Of a DNA stretch of 64,000 nt, positions 21,769-29,960 are shown in pieces (position 1 is the first letter of the stretch; each line of letters starts with the position of its first letter). Location of the stretch: NCBI GenBank assembly GCA_030652115.1, contig JAUSBK010000007.1, positions 124,001 through 188,000 of the forward strand, in the 5' to 3' direction. The DNA comes from Coriobacteriia bacterium (GTDB taxonomy: Bacteria > Actinomycetota > Coriobacteriia > Anaerosomatales > Anaerosomataceae). Below the pieces are notes generated by a model. It did not search any database. It saw nothing but the letters and a program-made list of their open reading frames with translations, and was not told the origin of the DNA. The position numbers and the translations under genes were made by a program.

Positions 21769-22514
21769 ACACCGCTATCACGCCGAATCACAGCGTCCTA
21801 CTGCTCGGCGGTACCGGGCGCACCGGCGGCCGCGTCCTGAAGCAGCTGCTCGACCGAGGGGTCGCCGTCCGCGCGATCGTACGGTCCGCCAGCCGGCTCC
21901 CCGAGGGCGTTACCGGGCATCCCGGGCTGACGGTGCTCGAGGCCGACGTGCTCTCGCTCTCCCGCGAGGAGATGCTCGAGCAGGTCCGCGGATGCGACGC
22001 GGTCATCAGCTGCCTGGGCCACAGGACCGACCTCAAGGGTATCTTCGGCGCTCCACACGAACTCGTCGCGCCCATGGTCGAGCGGGCATGCGCCGCGGCG
22101 GCCGCGGTTCGGCCGACCGAGCCCATCAAGGTCATCCTCATGAGCACCGTCGCGGTCCACCGGTCCGGCGGTCTCGACGAGCGCCGTGGCGCCGCCGGGA
22201 GGGCGTTCATGGGGATCCTCCGGGCTCTCGTCCCACCGGCGAAGGACAACCAGGACGCTGCCGACTTCCTGATCGAACACGTCGATACGGAGAGTCCCTT
22301 CGTCCAATGGGTGGCGGTCCGCCCCGACACGCTGGTGGAGGGCGACGTCTCGGAGTACGCGTTGCACGAGAGCATCGTGAGCAGTCTCGCCAAGCCGGAC
22401 GACACCAACATGGCCAACGTCGCGCACTTCATGTGCGAGCTGGTCACAGAGCCGGCCGTGTGGCACGCGTGGCAGGGCAAGCTGCCGGTCATCGTCAATG
22501 CCGCCAGGGCATGA
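21765..22514 (+). CDS. NAD(P)-binding atypical SDR (NmrA/YwnB-like)
   Basis: A 249-residue Rossmann protein with the atypical SDR glycine motif near the start (LLLGGTGRTGGRVLKQLLDRGV) and GCDAVISCLGHRTDLKG. It lacks the classical YxxxK pair, so it may be a redox sensor or an epimerase-like enzyme rather than a dehydrogenase. Part of the XRE-controlled unit, overlapping the regulator gene. Confidence 0.82.
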   Translation: MNTAITPNHSVLLLGGTGRTGGRVLKQLLDRGVAVRAIVRSASRLPEGVTGHPGLTVLEADVLSLSREEMLEQVRGCDAVISCLGHRTDLKGIFGAPHELVAPMVERACAAAAAVRPTEPIKVILMSTVAVHRSGGLDERRGAAGRAFMGILRALVPPAKDNQDAADFLIEHVDTESPFVQWVAVRPDTLVEGDVSEYALHESIVSSLAKPDDTNMANVAHFMCELVTEPAVWHAWQGKLPVIVNAARA

Positions 22515-22521
22515 CGGAAGG

Positions 22522-23220
22522 ATGGAAGCCGTGACCTCGTCGAGAAGAGCCGCGATCACCGCCGGTGTCCTGTTCCTTGTGGGCACAGCAGCCGGCGTGC
22601 TGAGCATCGTCGGCGCCGCGGACGGTCCGAACTACCTGCGCGAGGTCGCGGCGAACGGGACCCAAGTGATCGCTGGAGCGCTGTTCCAGCTTGTCACGGC
22701 TGGTGCGTACGTGGGCGTGGCCATCGCCCTGCACCCGGTCCTCAGGCGGTACGGTCCGACAGCGGCCACCGGGTTCCTCGGCTTCAGGATCGCGGCCGGG
22801 GTCCTCAACATGCTCGGGGCGCTCATCTTGCTGCTACTGCTCGATCTGAGCAACCGGTTTGTCGGCGCGGGCGCTCCGGTCGCATCGTACTTCGAGACCG
22901 TAGGGGCCCTGTTGCGGATCGGCCGTGACGGGATGAACCACGTCGCGATGATGCTGGCCCTGATCGCCGGCGACGCCATGTACTACTGGGTCCTCTACCG
23001 GGCCAGGCTGGTCCCCAGGTGGCTCTCGGGCTGGGGCTTCGTCGGGCTCGCCTTCACCATGGTCGCGAGCCTCCTGGTGGTGGGCCGTCTCGTCGAGGTC
23101 GTGAGTCCAGCGTATGCAGCCTTGATGGCGGTGCTGGGCCTGCAGCAGATGGCTCTGGCGATATGGCTCATCGTGCGAGGACTCGATACAGACAGTCAGG
23201 CTGAAGGGATCAGCTCATGA
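22522..23220 (+). CDS. DUF4386-type membrane protein
   Basis: A 232-residue protein with six predicted membrane helices. The start (RRAAITAGVLFLVGTAAGVLSI) and the run AALHP-like ALHPVLRRYGPTAATGFLGFR are characteristic of DUF4386 proteins (recalled family pattern). The ATG at 22522 follows GGAAGG. Its stop overlaps the start of the frameshifted oxidoreductase gene (ATGA), so the two were a coupled pair. Confidence 0.8.
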   Translation: MEAVTSSRRAAITAGVLFLVGTAAGVLSIVGAADGPNYLREVAANGTQVIAGALFQLVTAGAYVGVAIALHPVLRRYGPTAATGFLGFRIAAGVLNMLGALILLLLLDLSNRFVGAGAPVASYFETVGALLRIGRDGMNHVAMMLALIAGDAMYYWVLYRARLVPRWLSGWGFVGLAFTMVASLLVVGRLVEVVSPAYAALMAVLGLQQMALAIWLIVRGLDTDSQAEGISS

Positions 23221-24160
23221 AGGCGGTAGTGTGTACGGCATACGGCTCCCCCGACGTCCTTGAGCTTCGCGACGTGGCGAACCGGTCCCAGGGGATCACG
23301 AGGTACTGATCAGGGTGTACGCGACGACGGCGCACCGTGGTGACGTGAGGATCCGCAAGTTTGACGTTCCCCGGGGACAACGATTCATGGCTCGCCTCGT
23401 CCTCGGCTTCACCCGCCCGAAGAACCCGATCCTCGGGATGGAACTGGCAGGCGTGGTCGAGTCTGTCGGCAAGGACGTGACGCTGTTCAAGCCGGGCGAT
23501 GAGGTCTTCGGGTTCACGGGATGGGGACTTGGCGCGTACGCGGAGTACGCATGCATACGCGAGATGCCGAGGAAGTCGGCCACGAAGGACGGGATGCTCG
23601 CCATGCGGCCAGCCAACATGACGCTGCAGGAGGCTGCCGCCGGGGTCGCTACCGGTGCTGCAACAGCTTTGAGAGTGCTTCGGAAGGCGAACATCAAGGC
23701 CGGCCAGAAGGTCCTGATCTACGGTGCCTCCGGGAGTGTGGGCACCTACGCGGTGCAGCTCGCCAAGGCACTGGGGGCGGACGTCACGGGGGTCTGCAGC
23801 ACCGCCAACCTGGAGTTGGTCGGATCCCTCGGGGCCGATCACGTCATCGACTACACGCAGCAGGACTTCACCGAGGGCGACGAGACCTATGATGTCATCT
23901 TCGACGCCGTGGCCAAGCCCTCGTCCTCGCAGGGCAAGAAGGCCCTGAAGCCGAATGGCATCTACCTCAACGTGGACAGGGACTCGGGCTCCGGCGGTGG
24001 AGGGAGTCCCGAGGATCTCGTCTTCCTCAAGGAACTCATCGAGGCCGGGGCGGTCCGGGCCGTCATCGACAGGTGCTATCCGCTGGAGGACATCGTCGAG
24101 GCCCACACGTATGTCGAGCAGGGGCATAAGAAGGGGCATGTGGTAGTCTCCGTCGCGTAG
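23217..24160 (+). pseudogene. MDR oxidoreductase gene with a one-base frameshift near its 5' end
   Basis: The frame opening at 23217 reads MKAVVCTAYGSPDVLELRDVA, near-identical to the start of the gene at 17116, then runs into a stop at 23307-23309. Homology resumes in the other frame from about 23282 (PVPGDHEVLIRVYATTAHRGD) and continues to 24160 through IYGASGSVGTYAVQLAKALGA. Loss of one base at 23280-23282 (aaccg where aagccg or similar would be expected) explains it. Either a recent pseudogene, a sequencing error in a short run, or a truncated 281-residue product from GTG 23315 that lacks the first strands. Confidence 0.82.
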
Positions 24161-24217
24161 CACCGCGGCCCGAGGCCTGGCTCATCGAGGCGTTGCCGCG
24201 CCAACGATGAAGGAGCA

Positions 24218-25072
24218 GTGGTGGAAGCAGAAGGCCGATTCCCCCACCGGTTCTTCGTGGTCACGTTCGCGTGGTCGTGGCTGATCTGGTTGCCTCTGGT
24301 CCTTGCAGGGGCGGGTGTCATTCCACTCGGAGAGGACCTGGTTGGCCCCGTGACCGTGGCGGCGGTCGTTCTGGGCGCTTTTGGGCCCGCCGTCGGGGCG
24401 TTCTACTCGCTGCGGACATCGCGCGGTAAAGGCGTGATTCGCGAGTACCTCCGCGGCCTGATGGACCTTCGCTTCGGCTGGTGGGGGTGGCTCACGCCCC
24501 CGTTGGTGCTCGGCGTGACCACCTGGCTGGCGTGGATACTGCCGGAGCTGTGGGGAGCGCCGCGCCTCGAGATGCTCTTGCCCTCCGTGTGGGTCTTCCC
24601 GCCGGTCCTGCTGCTGATGGTCTTCCTCGGCGGCGGGCAGGAAGAACTGGGCTGGCGCGGTTACATCCTAGACCCGCTGGAGGAGCGACTGGGACCCTGG
24701 CGGGGCAACCTGGTGCTCGGGATGGTCTGGGCCGTGTGGCACGTGCCTCTGTTCTTCATGCCGGGGACCAGTCAGCGCTACGTGCCATTCGTCGGGTTCA
24801 CGCTCGTCCTGATCGGCTACTCCTACCTCTACGCCGCGGTCCGCGAGGCCGCCGGCAAACGCACCATGGCGGGTCTCGTTGCCCATGGCTGGGGCAACGC
24901 GTTCGTTCCCCTGTTTCCCACGATCGTGATGGCCGAAGGAGCGGCTCAGCCGCGCTACTGGATCTGGGCGGGCCTTACGCTGCTGGCAGGTGTGGTCGCT
25001 ATGGTCGTCCGGTCGAGAAGGGCACAAAGCAGACTCGGGAGCCCTGGCCTACCCGACGGTCAGACGGCATGA
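24218..25072 (+). CDS. CPBP-family intramembrane glutamic protease
   Basis: A 284-residue, roughly eight-helix protein of the CPBP/Abi (Rce1-like) family. The motifs are present: EELGWRGYIL (motif 1, Glu-Glu and Arg), VWAVWHVPLFF (motif 2 His) and VAHGWGNAF (motif 3 His/Asn). Members process or modify membrane proteins, including bacteriocin self-immunity and prenyl-protein processing; the substrate here is unknown. GTG start with AAGGAG upstream. Confidence 0.88.
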   Translation: MVEAEGRFPHRFFVVTFAWSWLIWLPLVLAGAGVIPLGEDLVGPVTVAAVVLGAFGPAVGAFYSLRTSRGKGVIREYLRGLMDLRFGWWGWLTPPLVLGVTTWLAWILPELWGAPRLEMLLPSVWVFPPVLLLMVFLGGGQEELGWRGYILDPLEERLGPWRGNLVLGMVWAVWHVPLFFMPGTSQRYVPFVGFTLVLIGYSYLYAAVREAAGKRTMAGLVAHGWGNAFVPLFPTIVMAEGAAQPRYWIWAGLTLLAGVVAMVVRSRRAQSRLGSPGLPDGQTA

Positions 25073-25111
25073 TGGGGGCGAACGCGTCGAGGAATGCACC
25101 GGGGGGAGCTC

Positions 25112-25723
25112 GTGGAGAAGGTCGATCTCAAGCGGGAGTTGAAGCACCTCTACCTGCCGTCTTCGAAGCAGGTCGTGGCCGTCGATGTCCCTGCCATGAG
25201 CTTCCTGATGCTCGACGGGCGGGGCGATCCGAACACATCGCAACCCTATACTGATGCGGTGGAGACGCTCTTCGTGCTGTCGTACGCCATCAAGTTCGCT
25301 GTCAAGAAGGGCCCACTTGCCATCGACTACGGCGTGATGCCGCTGGAGGGGCTCTGGTGGGCGGACGACATGTCGGACTTCACCACTGGCGACCGCTCGG
25401 GGTGGCTGTGGACCATGATGATCATGCAGCCGGACTTCGTCACCCGCGAGATGGTCGATGAGGTCGTTGCCGCGGTTCGGAAGAAGCGGGATCCGGTGGC
25501 GCTTCCCGGGGTTCGACTGGAGACCTTCACCGAGGGCGCGGCCGCTCAGATCATGCACATCGGGCCGTTCTCGGATGAGGGCCCGGTCATCGAGCGTGTC
25601 CATGACTTCATCGAGCAGTCGGGGCGTGAGCGTGCGGGCAAGCACCACGAGATCTACCTCTCGGACATCCGCAAGGCAGATCCCGCGAACTGGAAGACGG
25701 TCATCCGTCAGCCCATGAGGTGA
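25112..25723 (+). CDS. GyrI-like small-molecule-binding protein
   Basis: A 203-residue protein matching the GyrI-like/SOUL-type ligand-binding fold seen in stand-alone form: VPAMSFLMLDGRGDPNTSQPYTDAVETLFVLSY, GLWWADDMSDF, and a C-terminal IHEIYLSD-like strand (HHEIYLSDIRKADPANWKTVIRQP). Stand-alone members of this type hydrolyse or bind small hydrophobic electrophiles. The GTG at 25112 has GGGGGGAG three bases upstream; an in-frame upstream start at 25094 is less likely. Confidence 0.82.
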   Translation: MEKVDLKRELKHLYLPSSKQVVAVDVPAMSFLMLDGRGDPNTSQPYTDAVETLFVLSYAIKFAVKKGPLAIDYGVMPLEGLWWADDMSDFTTGDRSGWLWTMMIMQPDFVTREMVDEVVAAVRKKRDPVALPGVRLETFTEGAAAQIMHIGPFSDEGPVIERVHDFIEQSGRERAGKHHEIYLSDIRKADPANWKTVIRQPMR

Positions 25724-25838
25724 TGACTGAAGCGGCCGTCTATCTGACAACGTCGTGTCGGGTGAACTCGGGTTGGGAGCGGGCGTAGGGGTTGCAGGTT
25801 ACGCCCAAGACTACGTTAGGCATATGGAGGTGGGGAGT

Positions 25839-26249
25839 ATGCGAAGAGCGGCTCGAGTCTATCTGATCGTCGTCAGCATCCTGAACGGTCTGGCCGGTCT
25901 GGTCTGTGGCGTGCTGTTCATCGCCAGCCCGGACGGGAGTCTCATGGGATTCCAGCCGCTGATTGCGGTCGTGCAATCGCTCCCACTTGCCGACATCTTC
26001 TTCCGTGACCTGTGGTGGATCGGCGTCGCCATGCTTCTCCTTCTTGCCGTCCCTAATCTCGCGGCCACAGTGATGCTGTTTCGGCGGGGTGCACACGAGT
26101 ACCATGTCACCTTGGCCGCAGCAGCCCTTCTCATGCTGTGGTGCGGGTTCGAGATCGTCTTCATGTTCAACGTTGCAGCCGTAGGCTACTTCTTGGTCGG
26201 AGCCATCTCGGCATTTTGCTCGGTCTTGCTGCTCAGAACCCGGAGGTAG
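25839..26249 (+). CDS. membrane protein, function unknown
   Basis: A 136-residue, four-helix membrane protein (RVYLIVVSILNGLAGLVCGVLF first helix; then about residues 50-68, 80-100 and 108-130). The ATG at 25839 follows GGAGG by eight bases. It precedes another small membrane gene by three bases, so the two are a pair. No family recognised. Confidence 0.65.
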   Translation: MRRAARVYLIVVSILNGLAGLVCGVLFIASPDGSLMGFQPLIAVVQSLPLADIFFRDLWWIGVAMLLLLAVPNLAATVMLFRRGAHEYHVTLAAAALLMLWCGFEIVFMFNVAAVGYFLVGAISAFCSVLLLRTRR

Positions 26250-26252
26250 CAA

Positions 26253-26642
26253 GTGAATGCAGTCTCGATCGCAGCCGTTGTCTTCGCAGTCGTGACGGTT
26301 GGTGCGACAGGGTTCCAGTTCGCGCTCGCTCTAGGCGCACCTTGGGGTGCCTACGCGATGGGCGGCAGGTACCCCGGACGCTTCCCCGCGCCGATGCGGA
26401 TCGCGGCCGTGGTGCAGGCGCTCATCCTCGTGGGGCTGGCGGGCGTGGTCCTCGCTCGCGCCGGGTTGATGCTTGAGACGTGGGCCTCGGCCGCATCGTG
26501 GCTCATATGGGTGGTGGTCGCCTTCTCCGCGGTGAGCCTCGTCTTGAACTCGATCACAACCAGCAAGGGCGAGCGACTTGTCTGGGTGCCGGTCGCGATC
26601 GTGATGCTCGCATCGAGCCTGGTCGTTGCGCTTCTCGGCTGA
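26253..26642 (+). CDS. membrane protein, function unknown
   Basis: A 129-residue, four-helix membrane protein starting at GTG with GGAGG upstream. A central loop carries GAYAMGGRYPGRFPAPMR, a pattern that recurs in uncharacterised actinobacterial small membrane proteins. Adjacent to and probably co-transcribed with the preceding gene. Confidence 0.65.
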   Translation: MNAVSIAAVVFAVVTVGATGFQFALALGAPWGAYAMGGRYPGRFPAPMRIAAVVQALILVGLAGVVLARAGLMLETWASAASWLIWVVVAFSAVSLVLNSITTSKGERLVWVPVAIVMLASSLVVALLG

Positions 26643-26771
26643 TTGACCGAGGTCTCGGCGCGAGGCGCGCAACAGGGCGCCAGAGTCGTAAACTCTTCGT
26701 GTAATCTGCCGCCCCGGAGCCGTTCCCGTCGATAATGGTGGGAGTTGCCGACGAAAGCGGAGGGCACTCCG

Positions 26772-27194
26772 ATGGACCGCACGCGCGTTCTGTTCCTGTG
26801 CACCGGAAACACCGCGCGCAGCCAGATGGCCGAGGCCATTCTTCGAGACCGTGCCGGTGAGCGATTCGAGGCTCACAGCGCAGGTCTTGAGCCCAGCGAC
26901 GTCCGCCCCGAGGCGATCGCGGTTCTTGAGGAGATCGGCATCTCGGCGGATGGCCTGCGCAGCAAAGGGGTAGAGGAGTACCTCGGTCGCATGCACATCA
27001 ACTACCTCATCACCGTGTGTTCACACGCCGAGGAGCACTGCCCACGCATCTGGCCCACCGGCGGCGAGCGCATCTTCTGGCCCGTTGATGATCCTGCGGT
27101 CGTCGACGGTTCGGAAGACGAGCGACTCACGGCGTTCCGGCAAGTGCGGGATCACCTCATCTGGCTCATCGATGAGTGGATCGCACAACCGTAA
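26772..27194 (+). CDS. arsenate reductase / low-molecular-weight protein tyrosine phosphatase
   Basis: A 140-residue LMW-PTP-fold protein. The phosphate loop CTGNTARSQMAEA gives the Cys-X5-Arg nucleophile motif near residue 10. A second cysteine pair, VCSHAEEHCP, matches the Cys82/Cys89 redox relay of thioredoxin-coupled ArsC, which favours arsenate reductase over a phosphatase. Start at ATG 26772 with GGAGGG upstream. No ars repressor or efflux gene is adjacent. Confidence 0.85.
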   Translation: MDRTRVLFLCTGNTARSQMAEAILRDRAGERFEAHSAGLEPSDVRPEAIAVLEEIGISADGLRSKGVEEYLGRMHINYLITVCSHAEEHCPRIWPTGGERIFWPVDDPAVVDGSEDERLTAFRQVRDHLIWLIDEWIAQP

Positions 27195-27208
27195 GACGGT
27201 ACACACCC

Positions 27209-28213
27209 TCATCGTCCTGTGAGACGCCTCCAGGCAGTCTCGCCCTTGCGCCTGATGCGCCACAGCACGATGGGCGGCATCCTGCGCGCGACGTCGACAC
27301 GCCGGGCGACGTAGAGCTCCAGCTGCCGGAGCTCGTCGGGCGCGAGGTCGTGCAGCAACGTGTCGAACGTGTCGATGGGGATATCCGTGGCGAGTGCTCG
27401 CAGCCGCTCTCGCACATCCGCAGACACTTCGGCGACGGGCTCGGCGAGCTTTTCGAGCTGCTCTTTCAGCGACGGAAGAGCAAGGAGCCGCGGCCCCTTC
27501 GCTTCTTCGTCGAACGCCGCGAACTCGTACTCGAATGGAGCGTCGTAGATCGGTCGGCCGGTGACGGCGTACATCTCGCAGTAGAGGTACTTGATGGCCA
27601 ACAACGGCAGCCCTTCCTTCTCGATGCGACGCATCGAGGTTCGAATGGCGGCGGTGCGGAGCACACGGAACTTGGCCACCTTCGCGGCTCGCTGCGCGTA
27701 CTCGTGATCCTCTGCCAGCACGATCGCCTCGTCGAATCCCCCGATCGCCTCATGCACGTCACGCCGTACAAGGATGCAGAAGCCCGGGGCGTGCGGCGCG
27801 ATGTGCTGCATGAGCAGCAGGTAGAGGTTCGCAGCGTCACACGCGAAGATGTTCGCCGGGTTGCGCTCCACCGGCTCGATCTGTCCGGCGGCGCAGCCGA
27901 GCTCGCGTTCGAGGAACTCGCTCGCGGCCCGTTCGATGAACCCGCTGTCCGGTTCGTCGTCGGCGTCGAGGAAGAGGATGAGCTCGGTAGTCGCTACGGC
28001 GGCGCCCGCGTTCCGTCCGGCCGCAGGCCTACCGCCCTCCACCACGATCGCTCCGCGGCTCTCGGCGATCGCGCGTGTGGAATCGGTCGACTGCGCGTCG
28101 GCCACGACGATGGCCTCGGCCGGCCGTGTCTGGGCCGCAAGCATGTCCAACAGCCGAGGCAGTCGCTGCGCCTCGTTGAGGGTAGGGATGACCACGGTCA
28201 GGCCAGCCTTCAT
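27209..28213 (-). CDS. family 2 glycosyltransferase
   Basis: A 334-residue GT-A enzyme: LTVVIPTLNEAQRLPRLLDML at the start, VVADAQSTDSTRAIAESRGA, the metal-binding FLDADDEPDSGF (DxD), and GFDEAIVLAEDHEYAQRA containing the catalytic-base ED motif. Residues beyond about 240 are a helical extension without a clear family. The ATG at 28213 follows GAAAGGGG; the open frame runs further to 28522 but that part holds a patatin remnant. Likely transfers a sugar to a lipid or surface glycan. Confidence 0.85.
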   Translation of the reverse strand: MKAGLTVVIPTLNEAQRLPRLLDMLAAQTRPAEAIVVADAQSTDSTRAIAESRGAIVVEGGRPAAGRNAGAAVATTELILFLDADDEPDSGFIERAASEFLERELGCAAGQIEPVERNPANIFACDAANLYLLLMQHIAPHAPGFCILVRRDVHEAIGGFDEAIVLAEDHEYAQRAAKVAKFRVLRTAAIRTSMRRIEKEGLPLLAIKYLYCEMYAVTGRPIYDAPFEYEFAAFDEEAKGPRLLALPSLKEQLEKLAEPVAEVSADVRERLRALATDIPIDTFDTLLHDLAPDELRQLELYVARRVDVARRMPPIVLWRIRRKGETAWRRLTGR

Positions 28214-28285
28214 GGCGCCCCTTTCAAAGGACTGCCGACTTCTCGTCACGTTTCTCGCACACAACGATAGCCCGGGCTGGCGTGA

Positions 28286-28399
28286 CGCGTCGAACGGGCC
28301 AGCTTCCTCGAACACGGAGAGGAATCCCAGGTGCGCAGCTCCACGCACTGCACCGCCACTGAGGGCGTGTCCGATCCTCGGCCGACTCACGCGACCCAC
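28286..28399 (-). pseudogene. N-terminal remnant of a patatin-like phospholipase, within the 28214-28580 gap
   Basis: In the frame upstream of the glycosyltransferase, residues read VGRVSRPRIGHALSGGAV followed by RGAAHLGFLSVFEEAG. This is the oxyanion/GGxxRG start of patatin-like phospholipases, but no GxSxG and no continuation exist, so it is a broken fragment of about 38 residues. The same gap also holds a 44-codon minus-strand frame (28404-28536, one hydrophobic helix, no good ribosome site) that I cannot confirm as a gene. Confidence 0.6.
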
Positions 28400-28580
28400 A
28401 TTCTCACGGTACGACGCTGACTTCCTCGTGCAGCCACTCGGCCATGAACGCCATGCCCGAGATGAAGAAGATCGACATCGCCGAAGCTCCGGCGAGCAGT
28501 CGACGAAGCGTGACACGCTCACACACTCGGCGCATGATGTTGCAGTTGCAGGTCAGTTCCAGGGGGAGGGGTTGAGGGCC

Positions 28581-29006
28581 ATGCAGTTCCATGCGGTGAG
28601 AACGGGTAAGGCCGGTCTTCGCGAGGGTGAGGGCGAGGCTGGTGGCGAAACCGGGCGCAAGCCGCTCGAGGAGAGTGCGCTGAATCTGCTCAAGCACATC
28701 CCGGGCGAGGCGAGCGGGTTCTACCTCCTGGCAGCGGGCGCTTTCGAGAAGCCGAGCGTGACCACGCTCGGGATCCTGTTCGTGCTGGCGCTCGTCATCC
28801 TGTTCGTCGTGCGGTTTGCGGCGAAGGCGAGCGTCGCGGTGATTCTCACCAGCCTCGGGGCGTTCGCGATCTGGATGTTCGCCATCGACCAGGGCTTCTT
28901 CCAGGCCGTGTTCCCGAGCCTGCTGCCAGCGCCGATGGGGCTCGTTCTGGCCGCGTTCTACTCCACTATCGTCACCACGCTCGCGGGTGCGGGCAAGATC
29001 AAGTAG
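28581..29006 (+). CDS. membrane protein, function unknown
   Basis: A 141-residue protein: a charged 55-residue soluble start rich in Gly/Glu, then three membrane helices (about residues 64-82, 85-105 and 115-137). ATG start with GGGGAGGGG upstream. The family is unknown. It is separated by 96 bases from the next gene in the same direction. Confidence 0.6.
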   Translation: MQFHAVRTGKAGLREGEGEAGGETGRKPLEESALNLLKHIPGEASGFYLLAAGAFEKPSVTTLGILFVLALVILFVVRFAAKASVAVILTSLGAFAIWMFAIDQGFFQAVFPSLLPAPMGLVLAAFYSTIVTTLAGAGKIK

Positions 29007-29102
29007 CTGGAGCCGCTGAGGCCACCGGACCGCCGCGGGATGTGGCGGGGCGATCGGCGGCATGCGCTGGATCGACTGGTCGTCACCTGGGGGTGAGGGT
29101 CG

Positions 29103-29858
29103 TTGAAACGATGGGTCGGCCGAAGCGTCGCGGTGATCGGCGTGCTCCACACGATTGTCGGCGGCATGATCTTCGGATTCGTGCTGCCGGGGATCATCGA
29201 GTCAGGGTTCTTCAACACAGTGGGCGAGGGTCAGCCCGATGCCAGGAATGCGGCGTTCTGGTTCTTCTTCTGCGGGTTCCTTCTGATACTCTTCGGCGGA
29301 CTACTGGACCAGACGGAGCGGTCCGGCACGCGCATTCCGGCGTACGTGGGCTGGGGGTTTGCGGCTTTCGCTGTGGTGGGAGCGGCGATGATGCCGCAGT
29401 CGGGCTTCTGGCTCCTGTTGGTTCCCGTCGCTGGCATTTTCTTGCAGCGGCGGTCGCTTGTGCGTCCAGTAGCAACGGCCGCTGGGCTCGACCTTGATGT
29501 TCTCCCGGACTCGCTTGCCGTAGTCCGCCTCCCGGCGGATGCCCCGATGCCTGGATGGCTGTCGGCTGGCGCGCTGACGTCTATTACGCGAACTGCCGAG
29601 GAGACGTCTGTCGTGTGTGATGCCTCGGCCGTGCCGGATGGCGTTCAGGCCGAATGCGGGTGGCGGGCGATCGCCGTTCGCGGGCCACTCGACTTCGACC
29701 TCACCGGACTCCTGCTCTCGCTCGCGCGGCCGCTGGCCGAGACGGGAATCCCGATCTTCGCGCTTTCCACCTACGAAACTGACTATGTCCTCGTGCGTGA
29801 GTCTGCGCTCGACACCGCGTTGGTCGTACTCTCAGAAGCGGGGCATCGCGTCGGATAG
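29103..29858 (+). CDS. fusion of a DUF6463-like membrane domain and an ACT domain
   Basis: A 251-residue two-part protein. Residues 1-125 have four membrane helices and the MKRWVGRSVAVIGVLHTIVG start typical of DUF6463 proteins (recalled pattern). Residues 130-251 look like a CASTOR-type ACT domain (LDVLPDSLAVVRLPADAPMP, then LSLARPLAETGIPIFALSTY and TDYVLVRESALDTALVVL). ACT domains bind amino acids, so this could be a membrane sensor. TTG start with GGTGAGGG upstream. Confidence 0.65.
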   Translation: MKRWVGRSVAVIGVLHTIVGGMIFGFVLPGIIESGFFNTVGEGQPDARNAAFWFFFCGFLLILFGGLLDQTERSGTRIPAYVGWGFAAFAVVGAAMMPQSGFWLLLVPVAGIFLQRRSLVRPVATAAGLDLDVLPDSLAVVRLPADAPMPGWLSAGALTSITRTAEETSVVCDASAVPDGVQAECGWRAIAVRGPLDFDLTGLLLSLARPLAETGIPIFALSTYETDYVLVRESALDTALVVLSEAGHRVG

Positions 29859-29960
29859 CGTACGTTCACGGACAGGGCACACCACGGCAGGGCGGGGGGA
29901 AGCGCCTGGGCTACACTGGAGTCGGCAGTTCATCCACACCGGAGGTCACACGGAGGCCCG

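Noticed and set aside
25755-25838. longer start for the membrane protein ending at 26249
   Set aside because: The upstream part lacks a ribosome site, while the ATG at 25839 follows GGAGG.
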